From Allygus modestus (Eukaryota; Arthropoda; Insecta; Hemiptera; Cicadellidae): 64,000 nucleotides of DNA. A program made the translations under genes and the position numbers. The notes under the pieces are model-generated. The model saw nothing but the letters and a program-made list of their open reading frames with translations, was not told the origin of the DNA and did not search any database. Positions 21,310-33,539 of the stretch are shown in pieces. Numbering within the stretch: position 1 is the stretch's first letter; each line of letters begins with the position of its first letter. The DNA lies in NCBI GenBank assembly GCA_963675035.1, contig OY776113.1:145569559-145633558 (forward strand), read 5' to 3'.

Positions 21310-21394
21310 ATGATGGGGTTCCTCTGGTGTCTCGTGGTTGCTCTACTATGCCACAACGGGAGCTCTGCAAAAAACACTTCATCACCTACAGCCA
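21310..21394 (+). CDS. First coding exon of a secreted or membrane protein
   Basis: Too short to stand out as an open frame. ATG at 21310 (a second in-frame ATG follows at once) opens MMGFLWCLVVALLCHNGSSA followed by KNTSSPTA. This is a classic secretory signal: short start, hydrophobic core GFLWCLVVALLC, and a small-residue SSA cleavage site. The frame meets GCCA|GTGAGT, a good 5' splice donor with GT at 21395-21396, leaving a phase 1 end (28 codons plus one base). The GC-rich patch upstream looks like a promoter. No following exon was identified, and the protein family is unknown because only the signal peptide and a few residues are visible. The product should enter the secretory pathway. 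A chance frame is possible, but signal peptide, donor and promoter-like context agree. Confidence 0.6.
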
Positions 21395-24300
21395 GTGAGT
21401 CCATCTGATATTTTACAATTTTTAACTGTATCTATACCAAAATTTAATATTTTTTTAAATTAGGGGTGATACGTCTAACTTTAACAAAAATCAGTTTGTG
21501 TTATTAGCTGTATTTAAAAACAAATTGACTATCATTTATTAATTGTTATAAATTATAACTATCGTTATTACTTTCTAAAAAAAATTATATATACTAATTT
21601 ACATTTTTATGGATAAATTATTTCACCATTCAGTCATAAAGATAAAGATTCAAAATTTATATTTTAGATCATACCTAACAAATCCGATTTAAAATGAGTC
21701 TTTGAATATTAAAGGGCCAAAAGGGAAAACATTGAGTTTTCAAATACTGGAAATTAACAACTTATATAAAAGGCGATTTTTGAACTCTCTCTATTAGGTT
21801 TCTTCAAAAACATGTATAAATGAATGGATCCTCCAAATTATAACTGATATCAATAGCATAAATAAAAACAAACGCGTAAAAATAGGCAAACAAAAATTGA
21901 CTTCAGAAAAATCCATGTGCGCATGAATGAAATAAATTCAATCTGAAAGAAACGTAGTCATTACATAGTTGAATTATTATAGTTGTGACTGATGCGTCGC
22001 TATGCAGTTAGAAGTGTTATTTTGCCTACGTATTTTTTTATTAATTATAATTTTTAACTCCTTAAATGGGCTGGTCAAATGATATATTCACTCAACGCAA
22101 TAAATAATTGTCTCGGGACATAGGCTTTTCGAAGTATCCCACGAATATCCAGCAGAAGCGATGCGACTCTCCTCTTTGGGGGAGGGGGTTCAAACCGGGC
22201 TGAGCATAATATCTTACGTGAGCGACTAAAAGTTCAAAAATGGAGAGAAATATGTGACGGTTTTCAAATACTTCTTATTCCATTCAAATTTTTGAATATG
22301 ATGTTTTTCTAGTATTCCAAGTTACAATCGTACTTCATGACTTAAAGAACGAAGAAGAAGATGTTGATCATGAACAAACTTCTGTTGTCTGTGGATTAGG
22401 CATACAGAAGAATTATTTATGTGAAAAACTAAAAATGAAATTAATAGAGTTGTTGGGGGGTTATTACACCTTCCCATCTCATTAATTAGCACCAGCAAAC
22501 ATCTAAAAACTATTTAGTTGTATGTCGATCACTGTTTAATTGTAAATTATTTTATTATATCTTAATTTTTCAAATGAATGTATATGGCAGCAATTTTATG
22601 GCTTAATTTAATTAAATATTGAAAAGAATTTAAAAAAGTTGGGAAATGCTTTAGTTGAGAAAAGCATTTAAAAAGATATTGCACTGTTTTGTGTTTCCTC
22701 TCAAGTGCTCAAGTGTTGTGCCATAATGTTCCTTCACGTTTTATGTTGATTTTGTTTCATTTTATACATATACATCATATCGGATAACTTTTAAAATAGA
22801 TGTGTTTTTAAGTTTAAAAAAATTTCAACGTATATCGTTTGATTAAATACTAACTAATTGGCATACAAACCTTGTTGTTTGACGGATTGATTTAGTGTCC
22901 AGAGTTGTAACTGAGCTGAACCTGGAAAGAGACTGTCTGTTCCCCACTAAACTCACAATACGTCTTTTCAACCCGTGCCCATGACTTTGGCACTATGACG
23001 GACTATGAGAGAGAAAAACATTAAGCTCTTAAACTTTACTTAATAAATACTTTTAGAGCGAGAAATCTTTAAAATCGATTAAGATAAGTCCAACACTGCT
23101 GGACAAACTGTCGAATTTTAGGTTTATTAATCTTTAAAGATTAATAATCTGTATCCGAATCTGTATCTGCTCTCAATCAGAAGTTAAAATCTATTTTTGA
23201 ATACAATAAAATCGTTACACAGTAAACCTAATTCATATTGTTTCAATTCAATATTCATATTAATATTGAATTTGATGAGTTTCGTAGATTTCAATTATTT
23301 ATTTATTTATTTATTTATTTGTTGGTATACAAATTAGGTATTATAATTACGAGAATTGAAATTTAAAATATTTATTTTGTCGTTATTTATTTACTTTGTG
23401 TACATAATTAGTGTTTAAGGAATATTTACCGTAGTGGCAAATTAAATTATTAATCACCGACTTTAAACTGATAATTCTCATTTTGACTTAAAATTAATGC
23501 GTCTCACGTTTCTCTTTCTTTTATGCTTCACTTGTTCACATAGCTGGGAGTAAGCTAAGCTCTCTTAAAATATAATTAGGTTATTCAATTAAAATATTTC
23601 CAACTCACGTACACGTTGATTGTGTCTTTAACTGGGACTAATTCAGTTCTTACCCAATTTTTGCAATCAAAATTATTTAGACTCAGAACTTAGTTTCAAT
23701 TTCAGCTCATTCAAAATGTTAACAATTCCAACAAAATTGAAATCGATACGTACTCAGTTTTTCGTGAAGCCCTTTCATTATTTGCCTGGCGCGTGAAACA
23801 AACTCTTATATTACCCAAAGTTAATTTTACTGTACCACGAAAAAAATCTGTAATCCGTAACACTAGTGAAAACTTACTTAAAAACGTGTTGATAGGGGAG
23901 CTGCTTTTTGCTCCATAAAATATCGAAATTGTATGTTTAAACTGTTATTCAAAACCTATGTCTTTGACAGAGTGTGCAAAGTGTCCAAAGTAAAACGATG
24001 CCAATTTTATAAGGCTGGTACTCATTCAAAAGAAGAACATTTTGGGACGAGTTTACTTTTAAGACATGTTTTCCTAATTGTTATACAAATGTTAATTATG
24101 ACTAAGCAATAATAGTTTGTCACTAATTACAATCTTACGTTTTCTTCTTAGTAGCCACGAAATCCAATGAATTAATCGATCTGATTATATTTTTCTGATA
24201 TAACTAGTAAACGTTTTTTATTTGTTATTTTTGATTTGTATAGTAAACTAAGTTTGTTTAACGATTAAAGTAATTTATTTAATGATCTTGTCGGGGATAG

Positions 24301-25490
24301 GGTGAGCCTCGTTTTGTAAGGGGACTTATGTAAGCCGTAATAAAGCGTAAGTGACTGGAATATTGGAATTGGCAGGGATGGAAAATGTCGGGCGGGGCGG
24401 CAAATCACACCTCCTCTTGCGTTGGCTCCTCAGTCAGAAGCAATGGGTCATTCCCACGAACAAACATGGAGGGACTAAGTTGTGGTCTAAAGTTATCTTG
24501 TAATAGTCGACAACCAAAATACTTGACACATTCTATGACCGTTTTTTTTGTAGTTGTAGCTATTGTTGACTTCCTGTCTTAGCCGGACGAAAAGCCGATC
24601 TGGGAAGAGTCATGACTAATTTAGGGCCGAAGCCGAAAGCCGTGATCGGATTTGACGCGAGGACACGGGGGGGCGCAGGCTCGGTCAAGGGTCAACGGAA
24701 CGTACTATACAAGGTCGCAGAGCCTTCTGGAAGCGGCCCACTCGAAACCAACGAATGCGCAGTCAGGATAACAGAGGCCAGCGATGCCCAAGTATTTCAA
24801 TATGATTTGATCAAAAACATTCTTGCCGATGGAAATCGAAACGTTTTCTGAATTTGCAGAATTTTTGTTTAACTCAGTCAATAAATATATAGATGCCAAT
24901 ACCATTTAATTTAAAGAATTTGAAATTTGTTAACGCCCGCCAGTGTGTATATACAGTAAGTATACAATATGCAGTTAATTAATTATCATGCACGTTAAAA
25001 TACGCTATGGACTACGATTACAAATATTTGTTTATATGTATTTGTGTATAGTTATATTATAAAATGGTTCTTACTGTTAAGCATAAGCTTAGTAAGGCCA
25101 ATCAATTTGTATGATCAATAAATTGAAACTGAATTGAACAATACTGCCTGGGGAGTAACTCCCCCTGTCAAAACCCACAAAAGCATCATCATTTGAAACA
25201 CTAATTATTTATCGACCCTATTTCTGCAGCTAAATTTTATCCTGTAACATCTTTTAAATTGTTTAAACGATGTAAGGACTCAAAATGCACTAAAACTAAC
25301 AGTGTTGATCTGCCACCTTATCGTAGAGATCGAGATGTGCTTGACTGCTTGATGTGCTTCGCTACTGCTATCTGTTGTGGATATCTCTCTAAATGTTACT
25401 CCTAATCCCGGGATCAGAGAAACCGATGATTCGACGAGAATTGGTCTACTTCCGCTCACACATACAAGTCATCGGGCCTGAAAGTCATTA
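21395..25490 (+). other. Probable first intron or intergenic stretch
   Basis: AT-rich and mostly unique to the eye. It holds a (TTAT)n tract at about 23295-23320. A G/C-richer piece at 24360-24850 has open frames, but no family resemblance and no convincing acceptor/donor pair. Near 25105-25137 the motif AATAAATTGAAACTGAATTG resembles a LINE 3' tail. No second exon of the signal-peptide gene could be picked out. Confidence 0.35.
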
Positions 25491-25497
25491 TAATAAG

Positions 25498-26310
25498 AAA
25501 TACCCCCGTCGCAGCAAACCTGCATACTCAGCGAATTTCGAATGAATATATAACATAACACATTAAAACACTTCACAGGATTCATAAGAAATGTATTCAC
25601 AAACAAGCGATATTTAAAATATTAATTATTCTCCATAAGAATAACATTGGGGATGAGTACGCAGGTTTGCTGCAACAAGGAACACAAAATAATGGGTTTT
25701 TATGCAAATATCAATAGAATTCATCTTAGTGAAGTCACATACCAAGTTTCATCCATATACGTTCATAAATAAGTTATATATAACATTTTAAGTATTTTCC
25801 ATAAGAATAACATGGGGATCAAGTACCTAGGTTTGCTGCTACAGGAACCATAGGCGAAAAATAGTTTTTTTTGTGCAAACAACAATAAACCACAACCAGA
25901 TCAAGCCATATACCAAATTTCGCCAGTTTATGTTCATAAATAAGCGAGATATACAATTTTTCTTTTTCTCCATAAGAATAACATTAGACAACGTACTGTG
26001 TTTAGCACTTTCAATATCTCGGTAACCAATTGACGTAGAGCAATGATCAAAATACCAAATTGTTTGTTTTTTTAAGCTCAACCTAATGGTATAAATTAAA
26101 ATTTGATTTAAATTTAAATTACCTGTGAAAACCCCAAAAAACACATTTTTGGGGTACAAAACCCCCCAAAAACCCCCCTTCGGATGGTGCGATTCATCTG
26201 GTTTTCGAACTCGTTCAAATAAATGGTACTTTACATATTTGTACCAAATTTCATTAAGATCGGACCTTTTTTACGAGAGTTATCGTGCTTACGGACACAT
26301 ATATAAATAA

Positions 26311-26341
<31 letters not shown>

Positions 26342-26471
26342 TAAAAATTTGAACGAATGGTGTTTTTGACATCTGGGGACCTCAAAATGAAAAGTTATCA
26401 TGGTCTCAGGCTTAAGTCTTACCATGAGACCTACGGTAATAGCTTCTTCCCTATAGGGGAAATTCGCTAAA
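25498..26471 (-). mobile_element. TTAGCGAATTTCC family, copy C (long)
   Basis: Read on -, it starts at 26471 with TTTTAGCGAATTTCCCC and ends near 25500. An inverted AGCGAATTTC also lies at 25530-25539, so both ends carry the motif in opposite orientation, like short terminal inverted repeats. Contents in order: GAAGAAGCT block, GGTAAGACTTAAGCC, a (TA)n tract, ATTTGGTACAAA block, CTAAACACAGTACGTTGTC, then two direct copies of a segment with ACATTGGGGATGAGTACGC or its variant and GCAGGTTTGCTGC. No coding capacity. Confidence 0.82.
26300..26342. repeat. (TA)n microsatellite inside copy C
   Basis: Interrupted TA tract at the same internal place as in copies B and J. Confidence 0.9.
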
Positions 26472-26474
26472 AGA

Positions 26475-28200
26475 ATTTACTTAACATTAAAAGTTGTTGG
26501 TCAAACAATACAATTTTCGGTGGAATACGGTTACATTTTTTTCAGACTCGAGTGTTTATTTGGTTTTCTCCCAAAAGTTCTTAAATTTCTCTCGATTAAA
26601 AACGGGTTTTTGCTTGGTTTATGGCTGTGACAAACCGAGTGTGATTGTTACCTGCCACTCTTACTCACACGACATGTATTATAACATGTTTAGTTCAGTT
26701 CTGTATTAAATATAACACCGAAATAAAACAGTTGGTTTTTGTATTTGAAAAAAAATAACATTTAGATTTCCATTAGACTGTTTTGCTAGCATTTATCTTG
26801 CACTGTAAAAGTCAACTTTAACAGTACTATGGCGACGTGGAGAGTAACACGCGCGCGAACATTTGTTGATTTCTATCATTAAATACAAGTGTCTGGTGTT
26901 ATCTAATGATTTGATACCAAGAGCATAAGCGTCATTTCAGTATTTTGATTGGAGAGGCAAAATCGTGATCGTGATTATTGTGACTTTTTATATATTACAA
27001 TAATATATCCTCTAAATTATTGGGGGAGGGGGGCATACTGCCCCCCTTGCAACCCCCGAATTACGCCTATGACCAGGAGATGAAGATTACACAAGTTTGA
27101 AGGGTACAGACAGATTTTAACTATCATAAATTAAATAGTGGGTTGTGTATAGACCTTGAAGTAACTCGTGCCGCCCTCTCAGTTAATTTGGCGCCCAGGG
27201 CGAGTTTCGACAGTGTCCTTGGCCTTCCGAGAGTCGCCAAATCCTGGTCTGCCCTCCGTTCACCACTTGTAGATATAAACTGTTTACCAATTGTTTAGAA
27301 AATGCAAATTAATTACCGGATTCTAATCGTCTTTCGTGTATATCTCCGAATGATAATAAGCATTCGAAGATCAGTTCAGACGTCCGCGACGTTATTTAAC
27401 TTATTTCTCAGTTATTTTACGGCGGAAAACAGGAATTATTAGCTAAACAACAAATGTATGCACAAAGGTCATCTTAAAAGTTATAAAAAGTCTTCCTCTT
27501 TTGAGGATGAAGTTTTAACGAGACACAAATTGGATAAATACACTGCCCTAAATCCTGTATTCCTGACACTAAAACACCCTCTGGGAAAAAAGCGAACGTC
27601 GGAGGGCTCTAATCAAAATTACAGCTAACTTAATGGAGATTGGTCAATTCATGTAGGGGCAATGCACTCATGATTACATCCAATAGAATTCAGGTTGGAC
27701 GAGGATAAAGCTGGCGGCAGGCGCCGAGGGCGTTGGGAATTTCTGCCGTCTTTTTAAACTGTCCTGGAAAATGAAAATAGGAAATGAATTGACTGATATA
27801 TACAAAGATTTGAGTTATCAACCTTACATGTTAATATATAGTGATAAATAATATCATCATAAAACATAAGCTAAGTAAAGTCGATTTTTAAGCCTTTTGC
27901 GTAATTGGAATTGCACTGAAAGTTAGAGAAACATCTGCAAACAATAACAAGGGATCAAAGAGGGCTGCTTCGCTGGATGATAACAACTTTAATACCTCGG
28001 TTAAACCCTGTTTGAATGTGTTCAAAAAAAGCAAGTATGACATTTTATATATTCTCCATAGCACTGACAGCGTTTATCACCTTCCTCAGACACCTCGGTC
28101 ACACACATCCCGTAACATTGAATGTTATCTCTCTTCACCCCGGTTAGACACGGTGGCCGACGATTTCAAACAGAACGATAAATCGAATCGGTAAGCAGTA
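26475..28200. other. Gene-free stretch
   Basis: No gene recognised. At 27021-27071 a GGGGGAGGGGGGCATACTGC / CCCCCC segment followed by GAATTACGCCTATG resembles the edge of an unidentified DNA transposon. The frame at 28012-28194 starts with TTG, ends beside TCGGTAAGC, and is not recognisable. Confidence 0.4.
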
Positions 28201-28947
28201 TTAGTGAATTTCCTATGGAAAGTGAACTATTAGCATGACCCGCACGGTGAAACTCAAGCCCGGGACCACCATAGAAGTTCCTAACGTGCTTACCCCTGAA
28301 CACGTTTTGGGGGGTCGTTCAAAATTGTATATATACAATTTTTGCCCGCATTTTTTGCCCGATTTTCTTCAAATTTGTTAGGGACATTCCTTTCTGTAAT
28401 CAGTTGGACAAGTTCGTTGGGCAAAACAATCGGAAAACTCTAAACCTCTTTTTTTGGGATTAATCTTTCAAATTTTGAGTTTTTGGCCCCAAAAAGGGTT
28501 ATAAAAGCCCCGGATGTAAAATTAATCCATGCAAAAAGGTGGGAATTAGTGAGGCGAAACTTTTAAGCCCCCTCCCGTCATTCTAGCATAACTATTTACC
28601 AATTTATAGAAGAAAATGTGTATTGGCCAAACACAGTACGTTGTCTTACGGGGGTTTTACATTAAAAAAGCCTGTTATTCATTTGTTGGTGTACTTTTAT
28701 CATCCCCAGCAACCTCACGCCTACTTTCAAGCCTGACTGGACCTTCTCCTAACCTTATAATGCACAAAATTTTATTCCCAGCATTGCAAGTAAATGAAAC
28801 CAGGAACTTCAGAACAGCCAGAAAATCAATGTTTTCAGATTTCAATAAAAATTGGAATAAATGTATGTTTTACACTGATTTTGAGTTTTAAAAGTTTTTT
28901 ATGTGGAAATTCACTTCCCTAACGTCAGCGTGCTGCGTGCGAACTCG
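28201..28947 (+). mobile_element. TTAGTGAATTTCC subfamily, copy D (full length)
   Basis: Starts TTAGTGAATTTCCTATGG, followed by GTGAACTATTAGCATGACCC, CAAGCCCGGGACCACCATAG, and AACACGTTTTGGGGGGTCG. The position of the microsatellite is a short TATATATA. Further on come CAGTTGGACAAGTTCGTTGG, CCAAACACAGTACGTTGTC, and the far end GGAAATTCACTTCCCTAACG then GCGTGCGAACTCG. Copies G and H share all of these. The start and far-end GTGAATTTCC motifs are inverted to each other. Non-coding, despite open frames at 28616-28891. Confidence 0.85.
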
Positions 28948-29508
28948 TTGTTGCCAGTGGAACTGTTGTGTTCCTGCCGCACGGAACGCCGAATATTTCA
29001 CAAAGATCATAATCGACGTAGCAAACATTACTGTTTACTGTTTGTCATTTTATTCTAAGATATTCGCACAACTCACAAGGAATACTATTTTAACAACTAC
29101 ACGTCAACCCAAGGCTGAAATCCGATGATAGCCAAGTAAATAGCAGTTGGAACTTGGTTATGCATTCGGATTCAGAATTTATAATTTGAATATGATGATG
29201 TTTAAAGCAAAGATTTACTTATTGTTTAAAAATTGCAAAATAATTGGGTTTTTTCGAAGTAAACAATTTATTACAATTAGTTGTTTAATACAAAGGTCCT
29301 ACTTGCCATTTAAAGTAGAGCCGTATTTTATAAACAGTTTTTAGGTGTCATTATGATCTTGTGATTGGCATAATTAGTTGTATTAACCAACACGAAACTT
29401 CTGTTAAATGGCAGAATTGTTTTGCCAAACAACACAGTTGTTTTAATCACAGAATCATTGTCAGTTCAATATTTGAAACTGACAATCATGTAGCGTATAT
29501 CAGTAATT

Positions 29509-30062
29509 AGTACCTGGGGGCCGAGCTTTGCTCGGTAGAATGCCGGTCAGTTTGTTTCGATCACTCGGAGTAATATTTCACCACTTCCCCCTACTGATAA
29601 TCAGATTAGTATAACTCATTTGCCTCTTTTCTACATTTTTAAGGTCACTCCAGTTGTTATTTATAGCTCAATATCCCTTTGATTTATTTTACTACTCTAT
29701 ATATGTAATCTTCACTCAAATATTTTAACCTCTGCTCTCAGGAAACCACATGTTAATAATCATAAACAAGATTAACATAAGTATTACTTTGACAGTTCCC
29801 TGATTGATTATGAACAGCTGTTACAATTCTTTTATTTTGATTTGAAACTCCATAAGCCCAATGTTAATTTTTTTAACTTTTCATTTTAGTTTTTTTACAT
29901 TATTTGATTTTTCCTGGGGATGAGGCCTGTCTAGAACTTATTTTTATCCCAGAAATTAGTTATTTCGAACATTTGAAGGAAATCGTTGGAGCCGTTTTTG
30001 AGATCAGTGTCGCAAGCAAGCAAGCAAGGAAACCTTACTCATATTAGAGTATAGGATAGATG
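29509..30062 (+). mobile_element. CCTGGGGGCC-headed interspersed repeat, longer copy
   Basis: Starts ACCTGGGGGCCGAGCTTTGC and shares its first 200 bp with 7878-8087. The end has GGAGCCGTTTTTGAGATCAG, (GCAA)n at 30011-30028 and TATTAGAGTATAGGATAG, like a short-tailed SINE or LINE 3' end. No coding capacity or clear A/B boxes. I cannot name the family. Confidence 0.65.
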
Positions 30063-30064
30063 TG

Positions 30065-31300
30065 GCAATATTTAAGTCCAATACGTTTCCATAATTTAAT
30101 TGTTTATAATATTACGGCGTAGTTTTAAATATTTAAGTCAAATCGTCAATTATATAAGTGAACTAGCATCTTAATATTTATAACTTAAATGAATTGCAGT
30201 TCTAAGAACTTCATCATATCCGATGCAAATTACCTGCTGTAGTAAAAAAGTAACAAGAGGCATTATTTTGTGGTCCTCACAAAAGCTACGACAATAATGT
30301 ATTATATAAGAATAGAAAACAAATTAACACTCCTCTCCTGGCTTGTTAAATCATTTAAATTAGGCAAATATCGAGGTTTGTAATCATCTATAGGAAAACC
30401 AAAATGTTCTATTTTAAAGGCTATACGGTATGCCTACACTGAAAATTTTAATTTCAGTATGGTAGTAATCCAAAAACAATATTGAATAATAAGTGCAATT
30501 ATGGTAATTTCTACAAGATTGATCTTAATTTACCCAATCGGTAAGGTAATGTCCTGCCTCACGTCTGTCAAAAATACAATAATTTTCTTGGTAAATTATT
30601 TGCTAGAACGCTTTATTTTTGCTGATACATTATAGTAATATTACTATTGTAAATATAAAGTATTATGAGAACATTCTGATATTATTGTATCAAATTCTGT
30701 TTTTGATTATAATACAGTCTCTAAAGTGGAAATGAGTCGTCGCCGGCCCGACCTGGAGCGTGCACGCACCGCTAGAAGCGATGTTTCATCATATAATCGG
30801 TACCGGGATGTATTAGTTACTGTAATATGAATAGTGTTTCACTCTCTCAATTTTATTATGTCAACTAACCTGAGGATTAACTGAAGATGTGGCTGTCACC
30901 ACGAAACTTGTAGTAACATAACCTCAAAAGGTTATTGAAAGGTAAAACTTGTTTTTATTTATTTTAAAATACAAATCCAGCAGTAATAACGTGAATTCAG
31001 ACACTCATTTTGGCTTCCTATAGTATAGATTGGATATAAAAAAGTAAAAGCAACAAAGAAACGCTGATATTAAGTTACTAGCCTCAAATAACCAAAATAT
31101 ACGTAGCAAATAAATATAGCAAATACAGTAGTATGCTTCTGCAGTTTTGATGTACAAAACAGTAAGCAGTTGCTTTTACGTAACCACTCCACTGTAGTAG
31201 CCACAACAATAAGTTATTGTAGAAGCAAATAAGGGTATTGCTACTACATTCTGAGAGTAGAGTCAACCGAATTTATAGCTTCAGCAATAACTTACTGTAA
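30065..31300. other. Gene-free stretch with hammerhead-like motif
   Basis: No gene recognised. CTGAAGAT (30881) is followed by the hairpin GTGG…CCAC (30889-30902) and CGAAAC (30902-30907), which looks like a degenerate hammerhead ribozyme core or the related motif of Penelope-like elements. Confidence 0.35.
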
Positions 31301-31304
31301 TAGT

Positions 31305-31987
31305 AAATACCACCGTAGCAGCAAACCTGCGTACTCAGCGAATTTCCAATGCATATATATGTATCTTAATACTACATAAAGCCACATACCAAGTTTCATC
31401 AATATACATTCATAAATAAACGATTTATGACATTTTAATTATTCTCCATAAGAATAACATGGGGCTGAGTACGCAGGTTTGCTGCTACGGGAGCCTTTGG
31501 CAAAAAATTGTTTTTTGAGCAAATATCAATGGTCCACAACCAGATGAAGCCGTATACCAAGTTTTGTCAGTATACGTTCATAAATAAGCGAGATATAAAA
31601 TTTTTCTTTTCCTCCATAAGAATAACATTAGACAACGTACTGTGTTTAGCACTTTCAATATCTCGGTAACCAATGCGGTAGAGAAATGATCAAAATACCA
31701 AATTGTGTGTTTTTTAAAAAACTGAATCCAATGGTAAAAACTTAAAGTCATAAATGTTACTTTACACGTTTATACCAAATTTCATCAAAATCGGATAATT
31801 TTTACGAGAGTTATCGTGCTCACGGACATATACGCTTTATAACTTTATATATATATATACAGTTTCGAACGAATGGTGTTTTTGGGGTCTGGGGACCTCA
31901 AAACGAAAAGTTATCATGGTCCCGGGCCTAGGTCTTAACCATGCCGACTACGGTAATAGCTTCTTCCCTATAAGGGAAATTCGCTAA
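31305..31987 (-). mobile_element. TTAGCGAATTTCC family, copy E
   Basis: Read on -, starts at 31987 with TTTTAGCGAATTTCCC and carries the GAAGAAGCTATTACCG block, a short TATATATATA in place of the long tract, CTAAACACAGTACGTTGTC, GCAGGTTTGCTGC, and an inverted AGCGAATTTCC at 31337-31347. Both ends are therefore defined, about 650 bp apart. Confidence 0.85.
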
Positions 31988-31989
31988 AA

Positions 31990-32775
31990 TAGGAGTTTTT
32001 GTTATGAATACCCTCTGGTAAAGCTTCTCAAGATTTGTACTATTAACAATAACTTATTGCTCTGACAACAAGATGTATTGCTTGGGCTTTAATTTCATTA
32101 CAGCAATATTTGCAATACTCTCTGTTGCTCACTACAAACAAAATTTACAATAACAAGATTGTAGTTGCCACCAAACACATTGCTGGGACCATATGAACAA
32201 TAATTTATTGTTCCACGTATCATATTCTAGTTCATATAACAATACTTGTTTCCAGTGAATTACTTTTGCACAAATTTATATATAGACGACATAGTTACCT
32301 ATTTTGGACCTTTAATTGCATTGTTATCTTTGTAGTTAGAATAGAATACAATTATACTTTGGTAATACATTATATAATTTGCTTAGCAACCGTCTTTTTT
32401 GGTCGGCTATAGGTTCGGAAAGCGATAACACAAATAATCATCACTTGGTTCCATTGAGTTCACCAAAAACCAAAATTTACCTCAAAACAGTTCAAGTATA
32501 ACAGAAAAGGTTGATTATATTGTTATTTTCTTTAACACACCCAACTCTATAAAAAAGTTAAACAATAATATTACATTTAAATTTTAACAGAAAAATGTAT
32601 TTTAAAGTTATACAAATATAAAAAAGGCATTTATGAGGTATCTGTAACTATTTTGACAGTAAAGGAATTAAATAATTGTAATTAATACTTTCTACATTTT
32701 ACCTCCCATGTAAATTCCATTTTGCCTTAAAACATCATCAAATTAAATAAAGTAGTTATTTAATAGATAATTAAT
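31990..32775. other. Gene-free AT-rich stretch
   Basis: I see nothing recognisable here beyond simple AT-rich sequence. Confidence 0.5.
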
Positions 32776-32776
32776 A

Positions 32777-33537
32777 TACAGGGTTGGTGAAAAGTCCCGG
32801 GACGGCTTAATATTTTTTTAACCGTTACAGATGGAGCTATACAAGTTGGTACACTGTTACTGGGCATAAAACACTATTTTACTACAATTTCAATGAGCCG
32901 CTACCACCTCAGGGGGACGGCCCACAAGGAGTCGGAAGAAAATCTTAAATAGAAGCATAGGTTGATATGCACATCAAATTAAAGGTCTTTAATATTAGAA
33001 TACAATGCCACAAATCCGACTTTAAACGGACAACCGAGCCCAAAATGACAGCTATTAAAAGATGGCTTGAATTTGAAATGTTGATAAGTAGCTGTGTGTA
33101 ATCTAATGTAACACATTTAAATTTTGCATTAAAATGTAAAATTACGTTAATGTAATACATTTCAATTTAATTTGCAAAAATTTACTCTCCTAGCTAATAA
33201 ATTACTAAACCGATTCAAAACTTCAGCACATCAACATTTCAAATTCAAGCCATCTTTGAATAGCTGCCATTTTGGGCTCGGTTGTCCGTTTAAAGTCGGA
33301 TTTGTGGCATTGTATTCTACTAATAAAGACCTTTAATTTGATGTGAATATCAACCTATGCTTCTATTTAAGATTTTCTTCCGACTCCTTGTGAGCCGTCC
33401 CCCTGAGGTGGTAGCGGCTCATTGAAATTGTAGTAAAATAGTGTTTTATGCCCAGTAACAGTGTACCAACTTGTATAGCTCCATCTGTAACGGTTAAAAA
33501 ATATTAAGCCGTCCCGGGACTTTTCACCAACCCTGTA
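32777..33537. mobile_element. Foldback MITE (mariner-like), 757 bp, near-identical arms
   Basis: Arms 32779-33085 and 33230-33535 are inverted copies about 306 bp long with about eight differences by eye. Ends are CAGGGTTGGTGAAAAGTCCC and its complement, flanked by TA on each side (32777-32778, 33536-33537). The loop is 144 bp. TA flanks and CAGGGT ends resemble Tc1/mariner-derived MITEs. No transposase. Confidence 0.9.
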
Positions 33538-33539
33538 TG

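Noticed and set aside
22141..22205. tRNA gene suggested by GGTTCAAACC
   Set aside because: No A box, acceptor or anticodon stem could be drawn around it.
28012..28194. Internal exon ending at TCGGTAAGC
   Set aside because: The frame starts at TTG, shows no domain, and the acceptor side is unconvincing.
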